This document shows positions 8,053 to 17,387 of a stretch of 64,000 nucleotides of DNA, piece by piece (the first letter of the stretch is position 1; every line of letters starts with the position of its first letter). Source of the DNA: an uncultured Acetatifactor sp. (GTDB lineage: Bacteria > Bacillota > Clostridia > Lachnospirales > Lachnospiraceae). The position numbers and the translations under genes were made by a program. Below the pieces are notes generated by a model. That model had not been told where the DNA came from and did not search any database. It saw nothing but the letters and a program-made list of their open reading frames with translations. The stretch covers positions 1-64,000 of the forward strand of contig CANPYT010000002.1 of NCBI GenBank assembly GCA_947588705.1, written 5' to 3'.

Positions 8053-8802
8053 TCAGTCCCAAAAAAGCTTAGCAGCCTCTATCATGACACATTCCACCCA
8101 GTACCATCTGCTGTAACCGTTGTTTCTGTAACATCGATACCGATCCCTGCAGCGCCTTCCGCAGGCGGAGAGAGACTTGTCATGGCTTACACCGCCGACC
8201 CGGAAATTGGCCAGCACGACATTTTTTATCACAACTTTCCTGCCTGCTTTCCGAATGCGCAGCATGAGGTCAAAATCGTCATGCACCCCACTGTTGCTGT
8301 AACCGCCCAATTCCCGGTATGTGCTTTTTGTGATGAATGTAGTCGGGTGGTTCCAGTGCCTGCTGGTGGGAAAACGGTCATACCGGGAATGTTTGACCAT
8401 GCTCCGGCCATCCTTTTTGATCAGGCGGACATCCGCGTAAAACATGTCATACGCATTTTCAAGATAGGCATTCACAGCGGTTTCTGCCGCCAGCTCCTCG
8501 TACCAGTCGTCACTGTTGATAATTCCGATCAGTTCTCCATGGGCCAGGTCAATCCCTTTGTTCATCGCATCATAAAGCCCTTTGTCCTTTTCACTCACCA
8601 CTCGGAAAAGGTAGCCCCTGGAGCGAAACAATTCTTCATATCCGTGTGCGATCTGGACGGTATTGTCGGATGACTGTCCGTCAATGATAAGGTACTCTAT
8701 TTTCTCATAGGTCTGGTTCAGCACCGACTCTATGGTCCTTCGGATCGTATCTTCACTGTTATAACAAACTGTTATAATGCTTACTAAAATATCTTTCTGC
8801 AT
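8053..8802 (-). CDS. Glycosyltransferase family 2
   Basis: 249 residues from the ATG at 8802 (AAAGG 8 bases upstream); an in-frame ATG at 8823 is possible. GT-A motifs: VSIITVCYNSEDT, IIDGQSSDNT, KDKGLYDAMNKG and the metal site INSDDWYEE. The C-terminal NHPTTFITKSTYRELGGY block is of the WcaA/Colanic type. It adds a sugar during assembly of the repeat unit on the lipid carrier. Co-transcribed with the neighbouring phosphotransferase-epimerase. Confidence 0.88.
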   Translation of the reverse strand: MQKDILVSIITVCYNSEDTIRRTIESVLNQTYEKIEYLIIDGQSSDNTVQIAHGYEELFRSRGYLFRVVSEKDKGLYDAMNKGIDLAHGELIGIINSDDWYEELAAETAVNAYLENAYDMFYADVRLIKKDGRSMVKHSRYDRFPTSRHWNHPTTFITKSTYRELGGYSNSGVHDDFDLMLRIRKAGRKVVIKNVVLANFRVGGVSHDKSLSACGRRCRDRYRCYRNNGYSRWYWVECVMIEAAKLFWD

Positions 8803-8844
8803 AGCAAACCTTTTCCAGGCCAAACTTTTTCCACATTTCCTACA

Positions 8845-10578
8845 TCATCCCTTTTCCGCCGCAGGCCCTTCGCCTTCCGTATAGCGGATAGAGTCGGCCA
8901 TACTTACCTTTTGATAGTCAAGTCCGTCATATTTTGAAAGCCTCTGGTCATAACAGTTATTTCCAAACGCCTTTGCCGCCAGCTTTTTTATCTTCCCCGG
9001 AATATGAAGCGCTATCCACACTGCGGGAGACAACAGTCTGGTGACATGTACCGGCCGATGTGCCTGCTCCCCGATCTGTTTTACCATCTCAGCGGTTTTC
9101 GTGTATTCCGCGTTTTGCGGAAAGTATACCCCGCCTTCGCCGCAAAGCACCAGCTGGCTCACAAGTTCACACAGGTTGTCTATATACAGCATCGACCGCT
9201 TATTGTCGTAATCCGGAAATAGCGGAAATTGCTTTGCTACCTTAGCCAGCGTCGGATAATTGCCTTTTGAGTTCTTTCCGTAGACCATAGGCGCCCGAAG
9301 GACCGCGACCCGGAAGCCGCTATCGCTCATTTGCCGTACTCCCTTATCCGCCCGCCATTTAGAATCACCGTAAAAGTCAGCCGGCTCCGGTACCGTATGG
9401 GCGTCAATAAACTCTTTCCCCCCATACACGATCATGCTGGACATAAGCAGAAACTGCCCTACCCCTTCCTTCTTTGCCTTCTCCGCCGTCTCGATTGCAA
9501 GATCCGTGTTGACCTCATAGTACTTTGCCTTCTCTTCTTCCGTCACCTTCCCCACGTCCGCATGGGCGATCCCGGCTACATGAAAGACGGCGTCATAAGG
9601 CGAAAAGTCAAACTTGCGCCATGCCTCCTGCCTCATGTCGAGCGTATCGACGCGAAGCGTCGGGTAATACTTCTCACAATACGCTTTAAAAGATTCCCCG
9701 ATATAGGAACCGGCCCCCGTGACCAGCACCCTTTTCTGAGCCGTCCTGTCCACATAAAAATGTTTCTGAAACCCGTAATCCACTGCTTCCAGCGTTCCTG
9801 TTCCTCCCTCGACGACACCGTCATGTCTGAGTACGCTGCCTATCGTCAGGAAAAACATCTTTACATCAAAACAAAATGCCTTCCATCCTCCCTGTTTCAG
9901 GACCTTAACATAATCGCCGTCTAATTTTGCCTTGTCGGAGATCAAAAGCTCGTCTCTGCCCTGGATCTGCGCAAGGCCGGTAAGGCCGGGAAGCACATCG
10001 TTTGCCCCGTATTTTTCACGTTCCGCCACCAGGTCGTCCTGATTCCAAAGCGCCGGGCGCGGCCCTATGATGCTCATTCTTCCGCGAAAAATATCCCATA
10101 TCTGAGGCAGTTCATCCAGGCTCGTCCGCCGCAGTATCTTTCCTACCCTGGTAATATACTGTTCAGGATCAGCCAGCTGGTGCGTCGGGACATCATGGGG
10201 CGTGGACATACGCATGGATCTGAATTTATGGATCAATATATACTGTTTTCCCTTCCCCACCCGCTTCTGTGTAAAAAACACAGGCCCGGGATCGTCTATC
10301 CACACTGCCAGAGATATCAAAAGGAACACCGGGAACAGGATCAGCAGGCCGCAGAAAGCCAGCAGCTTATCTGTCGCCGGCTTGACGCTGTCCATGTAGA
10401 TCCTTTTGCTTTCAGAGGAACATTTCCCTTTCCCGCCCTCAAAATACATGCCGAGATAGGGATTGTCGTTATCTATATCGCTTCCTTCCGTGCGCGTTTT
10501 GGCGATCCGCTGCAGGATCAGGAATGCGCCTGTAAGGAAAGCACCTGTTTTCAAGACATTTCGCGATCTTTTTTTCAA
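8845..10578 (-). CDS. PglC-like phosphoglycosyltransferase fused to NAD-dependent epimerase/dehydratase
   Basis: 577 residues, two enzymes in one chain. Residues ~60-270 are a bacterial sugar transferase: a re-entrant hydrophobic helix (LLAFCGLLILFPVFLLIS), HKFRSMRMS, DELPQIWDIFRGRMS and IIGPRPAL. This type moves a sugar-phosphate from UDP-sugar to polyprenyl phosphate, the first step of glycan assembly. Residues ~283-570 are an extended SDR: RVLVTGAGSYIGES for NAD binding, the catalytic serine region LLMSSMIVYGG and YGDSK (YxxxK). The epimerase probably makes or adjusts the donor of the fused transferase. The TTG start overlaps the previous stop (TTGA), with GGGAG upstream. Confidence 0.88.
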   Translation of the reverse strand: MKKRSRNVLKTGAFLTGAFLILQRIAKTRTEGSDIDNDNPYLGMYFEGGKGKCSSESKRIYMDSVKPATDKLLAFCGLLILFPVFLLISLAVWIDDPGPVFFTQKRVGKGKQYILIHKFRSMRMSTPHDVPTHQLADPEQYITRVGKILRRTSLDELPQIWDIFRGRMSIIGPRPALWNQDDLVAEREKYGANDVLPGLTGLAQIQGRDELLISDKAKLDGDYVKVLKQGGWKAFCFDVKMFFLTIGSVLRHDGVVEGGTGTLEAVDYGFQKHFYVDRTAQKRVLVTGAGSYIGESFKAYCEKYYPTLRVDTLDMRQEAWRKFDFSPYDAVFHVAGIAHADVGKVTEEEKAKYYEVNTDLAIETAEKAKKEGVGQFLLMSSMIVYGGKEFIDAHTVPEPADFYGDSKWRADKGVRQMSDSGFRVAVLRAPMVYGKNSKGNYPTLAKVAKQFPLFPDYDNKRSMLYIDNLCELVSQLVLCGEGGVYFPQNAEYTKTAEMVKQIGEQAHRPVHVTRLLSPAVWIALHIPGKIKKLAAKAFGNNCYDQRLSKYDGLDYQKVSMADSIRYTEGEGPAAEKG

Positions 10579-12458
10579 ATCCCGTCCGCTCCCTTTTCAT
10601 TATAATTATAGGTTCCCACGATCTCTTTTACCGTCTTTCGGATATCTTCCGTCTCCTGCTGCGCATCCTTAGCCAGCTGCTCCAACTGTCTTTCAAATTT
10701 TTGTTCGTCAAATTCTATGGGCCTGCCGATAAAAATCATTTTGTTGGCGGTCTTCCTCAGCCCTTCTTCGTCTCTCAGCAGTTCCTCGTACATTTTCTCG
10801 CCGGGCCGCAGGCCGGTAAACTTGATCTCGATGTCTTCCCCCACCCGATAGCCGGACAGTTTGATCAGGTTTTCGGCCAGATCCAGGATCTTTATGGGTT
10901 CTCCCATATCAAGGACAAAAATTTCCCCGCCTTTTGCGTAAGCTCCGGCCTGCAGCACCAGGGAGACTGCCTCCGGGATAGTCATAAAGTACCGTATAAT
11001 GTTCGGATCCGTTACCGTCACCGGCCCGCCCTCGGCGATCTGTTTCTTAAACAGCGGGATCACGCTGCCGTTGCTGCCCAGCACATTCCCGAAACGCACC
11101 GCCACAAAGTTCGTTTTGGAGCGCTGGTTCATCATCTGGATCACCATCTCGCAGATCCGTTTGGAAGCCCCCATAATATTGGTGGGGTTTACCGCCTTAT
11201 CCGTGGAGATCAGCACAAACTTCTCCGCCCCGTACTTGTCCGCCGCCATGGCGGTCTTATATGTGCCAAACACGTTATTTTTGATGGCCTCGTTAGGGCT
11301 TGCCTCCATAAGGGGCACATGTTTATGGGCCGCCGCATGATAGATGATCGCAGGCCGATATGTGGCAAAGATCTGGTTCATACGGTTGGTATTCCGCACG
11401 GAAGCGATCAGCACGACCAGATTCAGATTCGGATATTTCCGGATGAGTTCCTGCTGGATATCATAGGCATTATTTTCGTAAATATCCACGATGATCAGCT
11501 GCCTCGGCGCGTGGGAGGCGATCTGACGGCAGAGTTCACTGCCGATAGAGCCCCCTCCTCCGGTGACCATCACGACCTTCCCGCTGACGTACTTCCATAC
11601 CTCCTCCGTGTTGATCTGAATAGGTTCCCTGCCCAGCAGGTCTTCGATCTCCACCTCTTTCAGCTTGGACACCGACACATCCCCGTTGATCAGCTGGTAC
11701 ATGCCCGGAAGGGTACGCAGCTTACAGCCTGACTCCGTGCATATCTCCAGGATCTCTTTTCGTGCCTGCATACCGGCGGAGGGTATGGCATAGATGATCT
11801 CGTCGATGCCGTACTGCGCTACCGCATCCAGTATCTTATCCCGGCCTCCCACGATGGGAACTCCCTGTAATAATTTCCCGTGGCATCCCGGCTGGTCATC
11901 GATAATACATTTCGCCTGGAGGTTCAGGTACCGGCTGCCCGCGATCTCCTTGAGGATCATGTTCCCCGCGGCGCCCGCTCCGATCACCATCACGTTGCTG
12001 CGGTTGTTTTTCTCTGAGATAGCGACCCGCTTATTGTTTATTATCCGCAGCAGCCTATAGCCAAAACGTGTACAGCAGGTCAGTATCATAAGCAGAAACC
12101 AGTACAATACGTAATAGCTCCGGGGCATAAACCTTTTTGCCACATTACAGTAAACCACCTGTGTCGCGGCCGCGCAGAAGGAGGCAAGTACGATATTGAT
12201 CAGTTCATTCGCGCTGGCATACCGCCATACACTCTTATAGAGCTTCCACAGCACAAAAAACAGCAACGTAAACAGGATATTGGGAACAATGATCTTTTCA
12301 AAAGTATTTAAAAACCGCTGCGGGATCCCGATAAAGCTGAAGTCAAAGCGGATGTATAAGGCCGCAAAGGCGGACACCACTATAGATAAAATATCCACCA
12401 GCACTAGCGCCAGGATCCTGTTTGCAGGTATTTTCAAAAAATTATTTTTCTCCATCAC
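10575..12458 (-). CDS. CapD/PglF-type UDP-sugar 4,6-dehydratase (membrane)
   Basis: 627 residues. About four N-terminal membrane segments (to ~residue 130) are followed by a nucleotide-binding domain (VMVIGAGAAGNMIL) and a C-terminal dehydratase domain with VMVTGGGGSIGSELC, STDKAVNPTNIMGASKR and GLRPGEKMYEELL. This is the FlaA1/PglF/CapD family that converts UDP-GlcNAc to the 4-keto-6-deoxy sugar. The family's Thr-Asp-Lys active site is present, with methionine in place of the usual tyrosine. The product would feed the phosphotransferase-epimerase encoded next, whose start overlaps this stop. The true start may be the ATG at 12455. Confidence 0.9.
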   Translation of the reverse strand: MMEKNNFLKIPANRILALVLVDILSIVVSAFAALYIRFDFSFIGIPQRFLNTFEKIIVPNILFTLLFFVLWKLYKSVWRYASANELINIVLASFCAAATQVVYCNVAKRFMPRSYYVLYWFLLMILTCCTRFGYRLLRIINNKRVAISEKNNRSNVMVIGAGAAGNMILKEIAGSRYLNLQAKCIIDDQPGCHGKLLQGVPIVGGRDKILDAVAQYGIDEIIYAIPSAGMQARKEILEICTESGCKLRTLPGMYQLINGDVSVSKLKEVEIEDLLGREPIQINTEEVWKYVSGKVVMVTGGGGSIGSELCRQIASHAPRQLIIVDIYENNAYDIQQELIRKYPNLNLVVLIASVRNTNRMNQIFATYRPAIIYHAAAHKHVPLMEASPNEAIKNNVFGTYKTAMAADKYGAEKFVLISTDKAVNPTNIMGASKRICEMVIQMMNQRSKTNFVAVRFGNVLGSNGSVIPLFKKQIAEGGPVTVTDPNIIRYFMTIPEAVSLVLQAGAYAKGGEIFVLDMGEPIKILDLAENLIKLSGYRVGEDIEIKFTGLRPGEKMYEELLRDEEGLRKTANKMIFIGRPIEFDEQKFERQLEQLAKDAQQETEDIRKTVKEIVGTYNYNEKGADGI

Positions 12459-14001
12459 AAATGACCTTTCTCCAAGCCATAAACATCAGTAAAGTACTCA
12501 GGCTCCCTGTTCCCCAGGAATATTCAAACATGCCGAAAATGGCGGGCAGCAGCAAAAACATCCAAGATCCGGCATCCGTCTCCGAACCCGTCCGGGAATA
12601 TCGTCTCCATAAGCGGATCCCTCCGCACAGGAACAGCGCCGCCAGCATGACCATGACCGGAACGCCGAAATCTGACCCATACTGCAGAAAGATATTGTGG
12701 GCATGGGGCACCCAATAGGTTGGCGTCAGCAAAAATCCCAGTTCCCCATTCGAATGTCCCAGGAGGTTCAGACTCTGCAAGTAATGCTTATAAATAGCCC
12801 CCCTGACCAGAAGGGAATCCTGCTCGCTCGCCAGGATCGCGCTTTCCTCCCCGGAAAGTTCCTCCGCTTCCGTGACCAGCAGGAACGGGCTGTGCTCCAG
12901 CAGGTCTTCAAAGCTTCCCAGGATCCTCCCCCATGCTTCCGCCGTGTATTCGTTTAGGTCGATATACTTCTCCGAATCCCAGGGATCCCAGGAATGGACC
13001 CTCTCGGGCCTCCATTCCCCCTCAAACCACACCGGGTGGTGAAAAAGCGGCGGCAAATACCGGACAGCCCCAAAAGTCAGCGGAAACGCGATAATGACAA
13101 AGGCGCATAGCTTCAGCAGGTTTTTCCATGCCCTGACGGACGGCTGGTGCTTTCTCAAAAAATGGAAAAAAGCCAAAGACAGCAGCACCGCGGTCATCCA
13201 TCCGGTCCGCCCAATAGTCAGCAGCTCAAGAGAAAGCACCGCTCCCGCTCCCATCCAATAATATAGCTTGATCCATTTATTGGAACCGGACCGCGTCACA
13301 TATATGATCTTTGCGTACACCGCCGCCAGCACATACAGATAAAACTGCGCATTCTGGTTGCAGTTGGAGTATACCCCCTTATAGCGGGCCACATCATAAG
13401 GCCGGAAGACAAAACAAAACCCCTGCAGGACAAAAAAGCCCAGGATAATACCATCCAGCATACCCTGAAACAGATCCCCGCGCTCTTCCGCCGAAAAATC
13501 AGCCAGATAGAAACATCCAAACATCGCCAGGTAGCACACAGGCCAGAAATAATTGCTCCTGGACAGTATCATCCATAACATCATAGCAAGCCAGAGGATC
13601 CCCGTCCTTTTATCCAGCCTGGGGTACTTCTTTTCTATTGCCACCCGGATAACGGTATAAAGGATAATATACCCGAACAGTATGATATCTAAAACAACTA
13701 TCGGCCATTCTCCGGGGATCATCGCCAGCCTATACCGATAGAAATAGGATATCGGAGCGCCGATCAGCCACACAGCGGTCCACGCCAGGTATGGTATTTT
13801 CCATTTTAAAAGATCCTTCCAGCGGAAATGCGACAGGAGGATCACCGCCATGCCGATCCCCGTCAGATCCTGAAATACTTCCTTCCCCACGTAGGTTTTG
13901 CATCTCTGGTCGATCACGCAGAAAAAGAAAAAGCACAGCGCATACACCAATCGCCTTACAGAATACGTATATACCGCTTTCCCCTTCACCTTGATCTGCA
14001 T
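12442..14001 (-). CDS. O-antigen ligase/polymerase-like (Wzy) membrane protein
   Basis: 519 residues with about a dozen hydrophobic segments, a long external loop (~residues 320-400, rich in acidic and aromatic residues) and LTIGRTGWMTAVLL just before it. This is the layout of the WaaL/Wzy O-antigen ligase superfamily. It most likely joins repeat units outside the membrane or transfers the finished glycan to its anchor. It overlaps the dehydratase start by 17 bases. It is the second candidate polymerase of the locus besides EpsG at 21067. Confidence 0.75.
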   Translation of the reverse strand: MQIKVKGKAVYTYSVRRLVYALCFFFFCVIDQRCKTYVGKEVFQDLTGIGMAVILLSHFRWKDLLKWKIPYLAWTAVWLIGAPISYFYRYRLAMIPGEWPIVVLDIILFGYIILYTVIRVAIEKKYPRLDKRTGILWLAMMLWMILSRSNYFWPVCYLAMFGCFYLADFSAEERGDLFQGMLDGIILGFFVLQGFCFVFRPYDVARYKGVYSNCNQNAQFYLYVLAAVYAKIIYVTRSGSNKWIKLYYWMGAGAVLSLELLTIGRTGWMTAVLLSLAFFHFLRKHQPSVRAWKNLLKLCAFVIIAFPLTFGAVRYLPPLFHHPVWFEGEWRPERVHSWDPWDSEKYIDLNEYTAEAWGRILGSFEDLLEHSPFLLVTEAEELSGEESAILASEQDSLLVRGAIYKHYLQSLNLLGHSNGELGFLLTPTYWVPHAHNIFLQYGSDFGVPVMVMLAALFLCGGIRLWRRYSRTGSETDAGSWMFLLLPAIFGMFEYSWGTGSLSTLLMFMAWRKVICDGEK

Positions 14002-14073
14002 ATTCTTACTCCTGTCTCGCCTGGTTTCTTCATTTTAGCATTTCCCAAAGGAAAATACAACCGTAAAGGAAAA

Positions 14074-15231
14074 TTACAGCAAATCCTCAGACCATCCCAC
14101 ATCCACATCTCCGCCGCCGGGCGTAGGCGTTGGTTCCGGAGTAGGTTCCGGAGTCGGTTCCGGCGTAGGTTCCGGAGTCGGATCAGCGGGAACTGCAGGG
14201 GCCGCAGGCGGTTCCGGCGTTGGTTCCGGGGTTGGCTCCGGCGTAGATACCGGGGCATGCGGTTCCGAAGCCGGATTAGCGGGAGCTGCAGGGGCCGCAG
14301 GCGGTTCCGGCGTTGGCGTAGGCGTTGGTTCCGGGGTTGGCTCCGGCGTAGCGGGGACCGGGGTGGCGGGAACCGGGGTGGCGGGGATCGGGGTGGCAGG
14401 GATCGGCGTGGGCGGCGCCGGGGTAGCGGGCTTTCTTGTCGGCGCGGTGGTGGGCTCAGGGGTAGGCTCAGGAACCGGCTCCCCCTGTTCATCATATTCT
14501 GTTGTCACGGTTTCATAAGAAAATCCCGTCCGGTTTGTCCACAAGTCGAACACTGCCCCGGGGGCCGCCGAACATGTGGATACGGAATATTCCCCCACGA
14601 TCACTCCCCTGGAATAGTTTCCCTGTTCCTGGCGTATGTCGCCGGTAGCGCTGTCGATCTCCCAGCGCTCAAAGGCTCCGTCGTACTCGCCCTCCTCCGT
14701 GACAGATGCCTGCAGCAGACGGGTTACATGTCCTTCCTGTTGCAGCAGCACCACATGGCCATCCGCCGCCGCGCAAAAAACATTGGCGCTGGGCTCCCCC
14801 GAGAAATCAAGGCTCACCTGCACAGACAGCAATACCTCTTCTCCCTTTTGCAGCGCATAATTCCGGGAGCCCTCATAAAGCCGTACCGCCATGCCCTCAA
14901 ACCATTCCTCGCTGCTGACCATGCTGATCCCTTCCCCAAAATATTCAGGCAGCTCCAGATTCTGCCGCAGCGTCATCATGCTGTCCAGCACCGCCTTCTC
15001 CTCCTCCTCGGTGAGGTATCCGGTGCCGTATATCAATTCCGGCCGTGCCGGCGGCTCGACCGTAGCTTCCGCAGGCGTTTCCGTGACATCCGGGGGCAGC
15101 GTGGCCGGCGGCTCAATTGCCACAGTATTCCCGCTTCCGTCCCCGCATCCGGCAAGTCCGGCCGTCAGCGCCAAAACTGCCAGGATCTTCCACATTTTTC
15201 TATGTTTGCTGTTCCTAAATCTGCTGTCCAT
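14074..15231 (-). CDS. Surface lipoprotein with proline-rich repetitive tail
   Basis: 385 residues. A lipoprotein signal ends at LAGCGDG (lipobox LAGC, cysteine about residue 29). A globular part of ~210 residues with no family I recognise follows. From ~235 the chain is a low-complexity stalk of PEPTPEP, PATPIP and PEPPAAP repeats, as in wall-spanning linkers, ending in GGGDVDVGWSEDLL. Anchored by lipid at the N-terminus, the stalk could carry the terminal motif through the wall, or span between membrane and glycan layer. It sits between the glucosaminidase and the Wzy-like gene and shares their transcript. Repetitive DNA at 14100-14480 comes from this stalk. Confidence 0.75.
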   Translation of the reverse strand: MDSRFRNSKHRKMWKILAVLALTAGLAGCGDGSGNTVAIEPPATLPPDVTETPAEATVEPPARPELIYGTGYLTEEEEKAVLDSMMTLRQNLELPEYFGEGISMVSSEEWFEGMAVRLYEGSRNYALQKGEEVLLSVQVSLDFSGEPSANVFCAAADGHVVLLQQEGHVTRLLQASVTEEGEYDGAFERWEIDSATGDIRQEQGNYSRGVIVGEYSVSTCSAAPGAVFDLWTNRTGFSYETVTTEYDEQGEPVPEPTPEPTTAPTRKPATPAPPTPIPATPIPATPVPATPVPATPEPTPEPTPTPTPEPPAAPAAPANPASEPHAPVSTPEPTPEPTPEPPAAPAVPADPTPEPTPEPTPEPTPEPTPTPGGGDVDVGWSEDLL

Positions 15232-15257
15232 AAACCAATCATCCTCCGTCCGGCCTG

Positions 15258-17387
15258 TCAGGGCGCCTGTTCCAGGGCATCCGCGTCGCTGATCAGCTGC
15301 TGCAGGAAAGCGTAAGCATCGCTGCCCTGAGCGTAACTGCCCCGCCCTAACAACTGTTTTGCCAGAGAGTAAATGCTTCTGGCCTGCACCGGGCCATAGA
15401 TCACCGCCTGCTGCCCTCCCTTTTCCAGTACCGCGTACCCCCGGAAGGCAAAGTCCGTTTTGTACTGGGCCGCCGGAACTCCCACCAGGACCGAGGTATA
15501 GCGGTATCTTCCTTCCAGGGTCTCAAAGATCACGTCCTGCAGCTGCCCGCTTTGGTCTCTTCCGTAAGCCATGCCTCCGGCCACTTTTTCACCGCCCCGG
15601 ACCATGGCATACCGATCCCTGTTGTTATTATTCATGATCAGTGTGCCATATTCCTTCAGCGTATAACCGTTTACCCCCGTAGAAAGCAGCTGTTCCCGCA
15701 GTTCAGCGGAAATCCCCGTCTTAAACCGGATCCCGGACTCCCCCGTTATCCGGATGGAAAAGCCGTGGTAAGTCAGCAGATTTTCCAGCAGCGGCTCGGC
15801 TGTCGCCACGTAAAACAGTCCATTATACCGAAGGCTCCACACATACATGTTCACCGGCACGCCGGAAGAGTCGTACTGATACACCACCGCCGTCTTTGCC
15901 TTGGTATCCGGCGCATGGGCCACTAGCTTCCCGTCCGTCATCACCCCCTGGAAAGACACGCCGTCCAGCCAGACTACCGTATCCGTGTAGCCGGCAGGCA
16001 GCGTCAGACGCACGTCGGTAGTGGCCTCCGGGATCCCACAGGGCTTTTCCGGCATGTTTTCATAGACGGGGATCTTGAACACAAAGGTACTGTCCAGGGA
16101 AGCGGCGCTTTCATACAGTTTCCGGATGCTCGCCGCTTCCGTTACCGGGGCGGAAATGTTCTGCATATACTGGTGCGTATAGGGCTTATAATAACCGTTG
16201 GGCTGCACATTGAATTTTTGCAGGTACAATGTGTCCTGGCCCATCCTGATATAATTTGCCGAAATGATATCGGATCCCCCAAGTATGGAATAGTATGCCC
16301 CTTTCCAATCGTGTTCCCTGGCATACTTTAAGCCATTTTCAATGATCTCGGCATTTGAGGTGCCGCTTGCCCCAATGTTGAAATAATTATAGTATCCCTC
16401 ATATCCGGGATAAGTTCCCGAAATCAGCGGCGATGTCCCGTCTCCCTGTTCCTGCAGCACTCTTGCCGCCAGGTGGAAGGGGCTTACCTTGCGCCCTTCC
16501 TCCTCACCGATCTCCCAGAAAATCTTTGCAAAGGTCATATCGGTCATGGGCGCATTCTTTCCGCTGTTCATAAAGGTGTTCTCCAGAAACGCCTCTACTG
16601 CTTCCTGCGTATGGTATTCCTCATTGTAAGTCAGCTGCTCAAACTGGAAGATCCCATTCTCGGCCAGGTGGTTCCGGGGATCCATATACATCTTCAGCGC
16701 CTCTTCCGTCGCGTAATACCATGACCCGCTGTCATACAGGCCATTCTTCATCCACTCCGGCATACTCTTATGTACCAGGCTCCGGCCGCCCTGCATTTCA
16801 TTATAGACAGCGGTATTCCAGTCCAGCGTAGTTTTCATCATCACAAAGATCCAGTTGGGATGTTTTTGTTTCAGGCTGACCAGTGCCTCCCGGTAGCTTT
16901 CCGGGAATTGTTCCACGTCAGGATAAGTTACCTCATCTTCCAGGCCGATATACTGGGGGGTATCGGGATACAGCCCGTATTCCAGCTCCCATTCCAGGAA
17001 CCTGCTGTCAGAACAGGCAAGGTTCGTCCTGGGCACATACCCGTAAAAGACCTCCTGGCCGTACTCCAGCCGGACATATTCCCAGATACCGTCCTGGCTC
17101 ACCTGCACATCCAGTATATCTACCAGCTGCCCGCTTCGCACCGTCACCGCCGTCTCGCTGTCATAGGAAGGCGCGGTGCGCACAGGATACTCATCGCTCA
17201 GATATACCAGCGCCATGATCTCGCGCTCCTGCGCGATCTCCGCCAGCGCTGCCCGGGCCGTATTGACCCAGTCCGCAAATTCCGGATCCTCTGGCATCTG
17301 CCCTGCAAAAACCGGGCCAGCCTGTCCAAAACTGCCCCACAGCAAAGCTGCCGCTATCAAAATTGCCAAAATCTTAACTCGTCTCAT
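15258..17387 (-). CDS. Secreted SH3-domain endo-beta-N-acetylglucosaminidase
   Basis: 709 residues from the ATG at 17387, which overlaps the GT2 stop as ATGA. There is an N-terminal signal peptide (VKILAILIAAALLWGSF...VFA). A bacterial SH3 domain follows at ~65-115 (YPVRTAPSYDSE, VRLEYGQEVFYGYV), then a LytD-like glucosaminidase domain at ~230-400: PFHLAARVLQEQGDGTS holds the likely catalytic glutamate, and YYNYFNIGASG matches the family. A further ~150-residue C-terminal domain begins near GESGIRFKTGI. It should cleave N-acetylglucosamine linkages in peptidoglycan, perhaps opening the wall for glycan attachment or release. Its place inside a glycosyltransferase operon is notable. Confidence 0.88.
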   Translation of the reverse strand: MRRVKILAILIAAALLWGSFGQAGPVFAGQMPEDPEFADWVNTARAALAEIAQEREIMALVYLSDEYPVRTAPSYDSETAVTVRSGQLVDILDVQVSQDGIWEYVRLEYGQEVFYGYVPRTNLACSDSRFLEWELEYGLYPDTPQYIGLEDEVTYPDVEQFPESYREALVSLKQKHPNWIFVMMKTTLDWNTAVYNEMQGGRSLVHKSMPEWMKNGLYDSGSWYYATEEALKMYMDPRNHLAENGIFQFEQLTYNEEYHTQEAVEAFLENTFMNSGKNAPMTDMTFAKIFWEIGEEEGRKVSPFHLAARVLQEQGDGTSPLISGTYPGYEGYYNYFNIGASGTSNAEIIENGLKYAREHDWKGAYYSILGGSDIISANYIRMGQDTLYLQKFNVQPNGYYKPYTHQYMQNISAPVTEAASIRKLYESAASLDSTFVFKIPVYENMPEKPCGIPEATTDVRLTLPAGYTDTVVWLDGVSFQGVMTDGKLVAHAPDTKAKTAVVYQYDSSGVPVNMYVWSLRYNGLFYVATAEPLLENLLTYHGFSIRITGESGIRFKTGISAELREQLLSTGVNGYTLKEYGTLIMNNNNRDRYAMVRGGEKVAGGMAYGRDQSGQLQDVIFETLEGRYRYTSVLVGVPAAQYKTDFAFRGYAVLEKGGQQAVIYGPVQARSIYSLAKQLLGRGSYAQGSDAYAFLQQLISDADALEQAP

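Noticed and set aside
14100-14480. Dense short DNA repeats resembling an array
   Set aside because: They are in-frame codons for PEPTP/PATP repeats without spacers, so not CRISPR.
13828-15315. Long plus-strand ORF (495 codons) and a 169-codon minus-strand frame rich in Arg/Pro
   Set aside because: Both are shadows of the proline-rich repeat of the lipoprotein gene; biased codons remove stops in the other frames. No ribosome site or family match.
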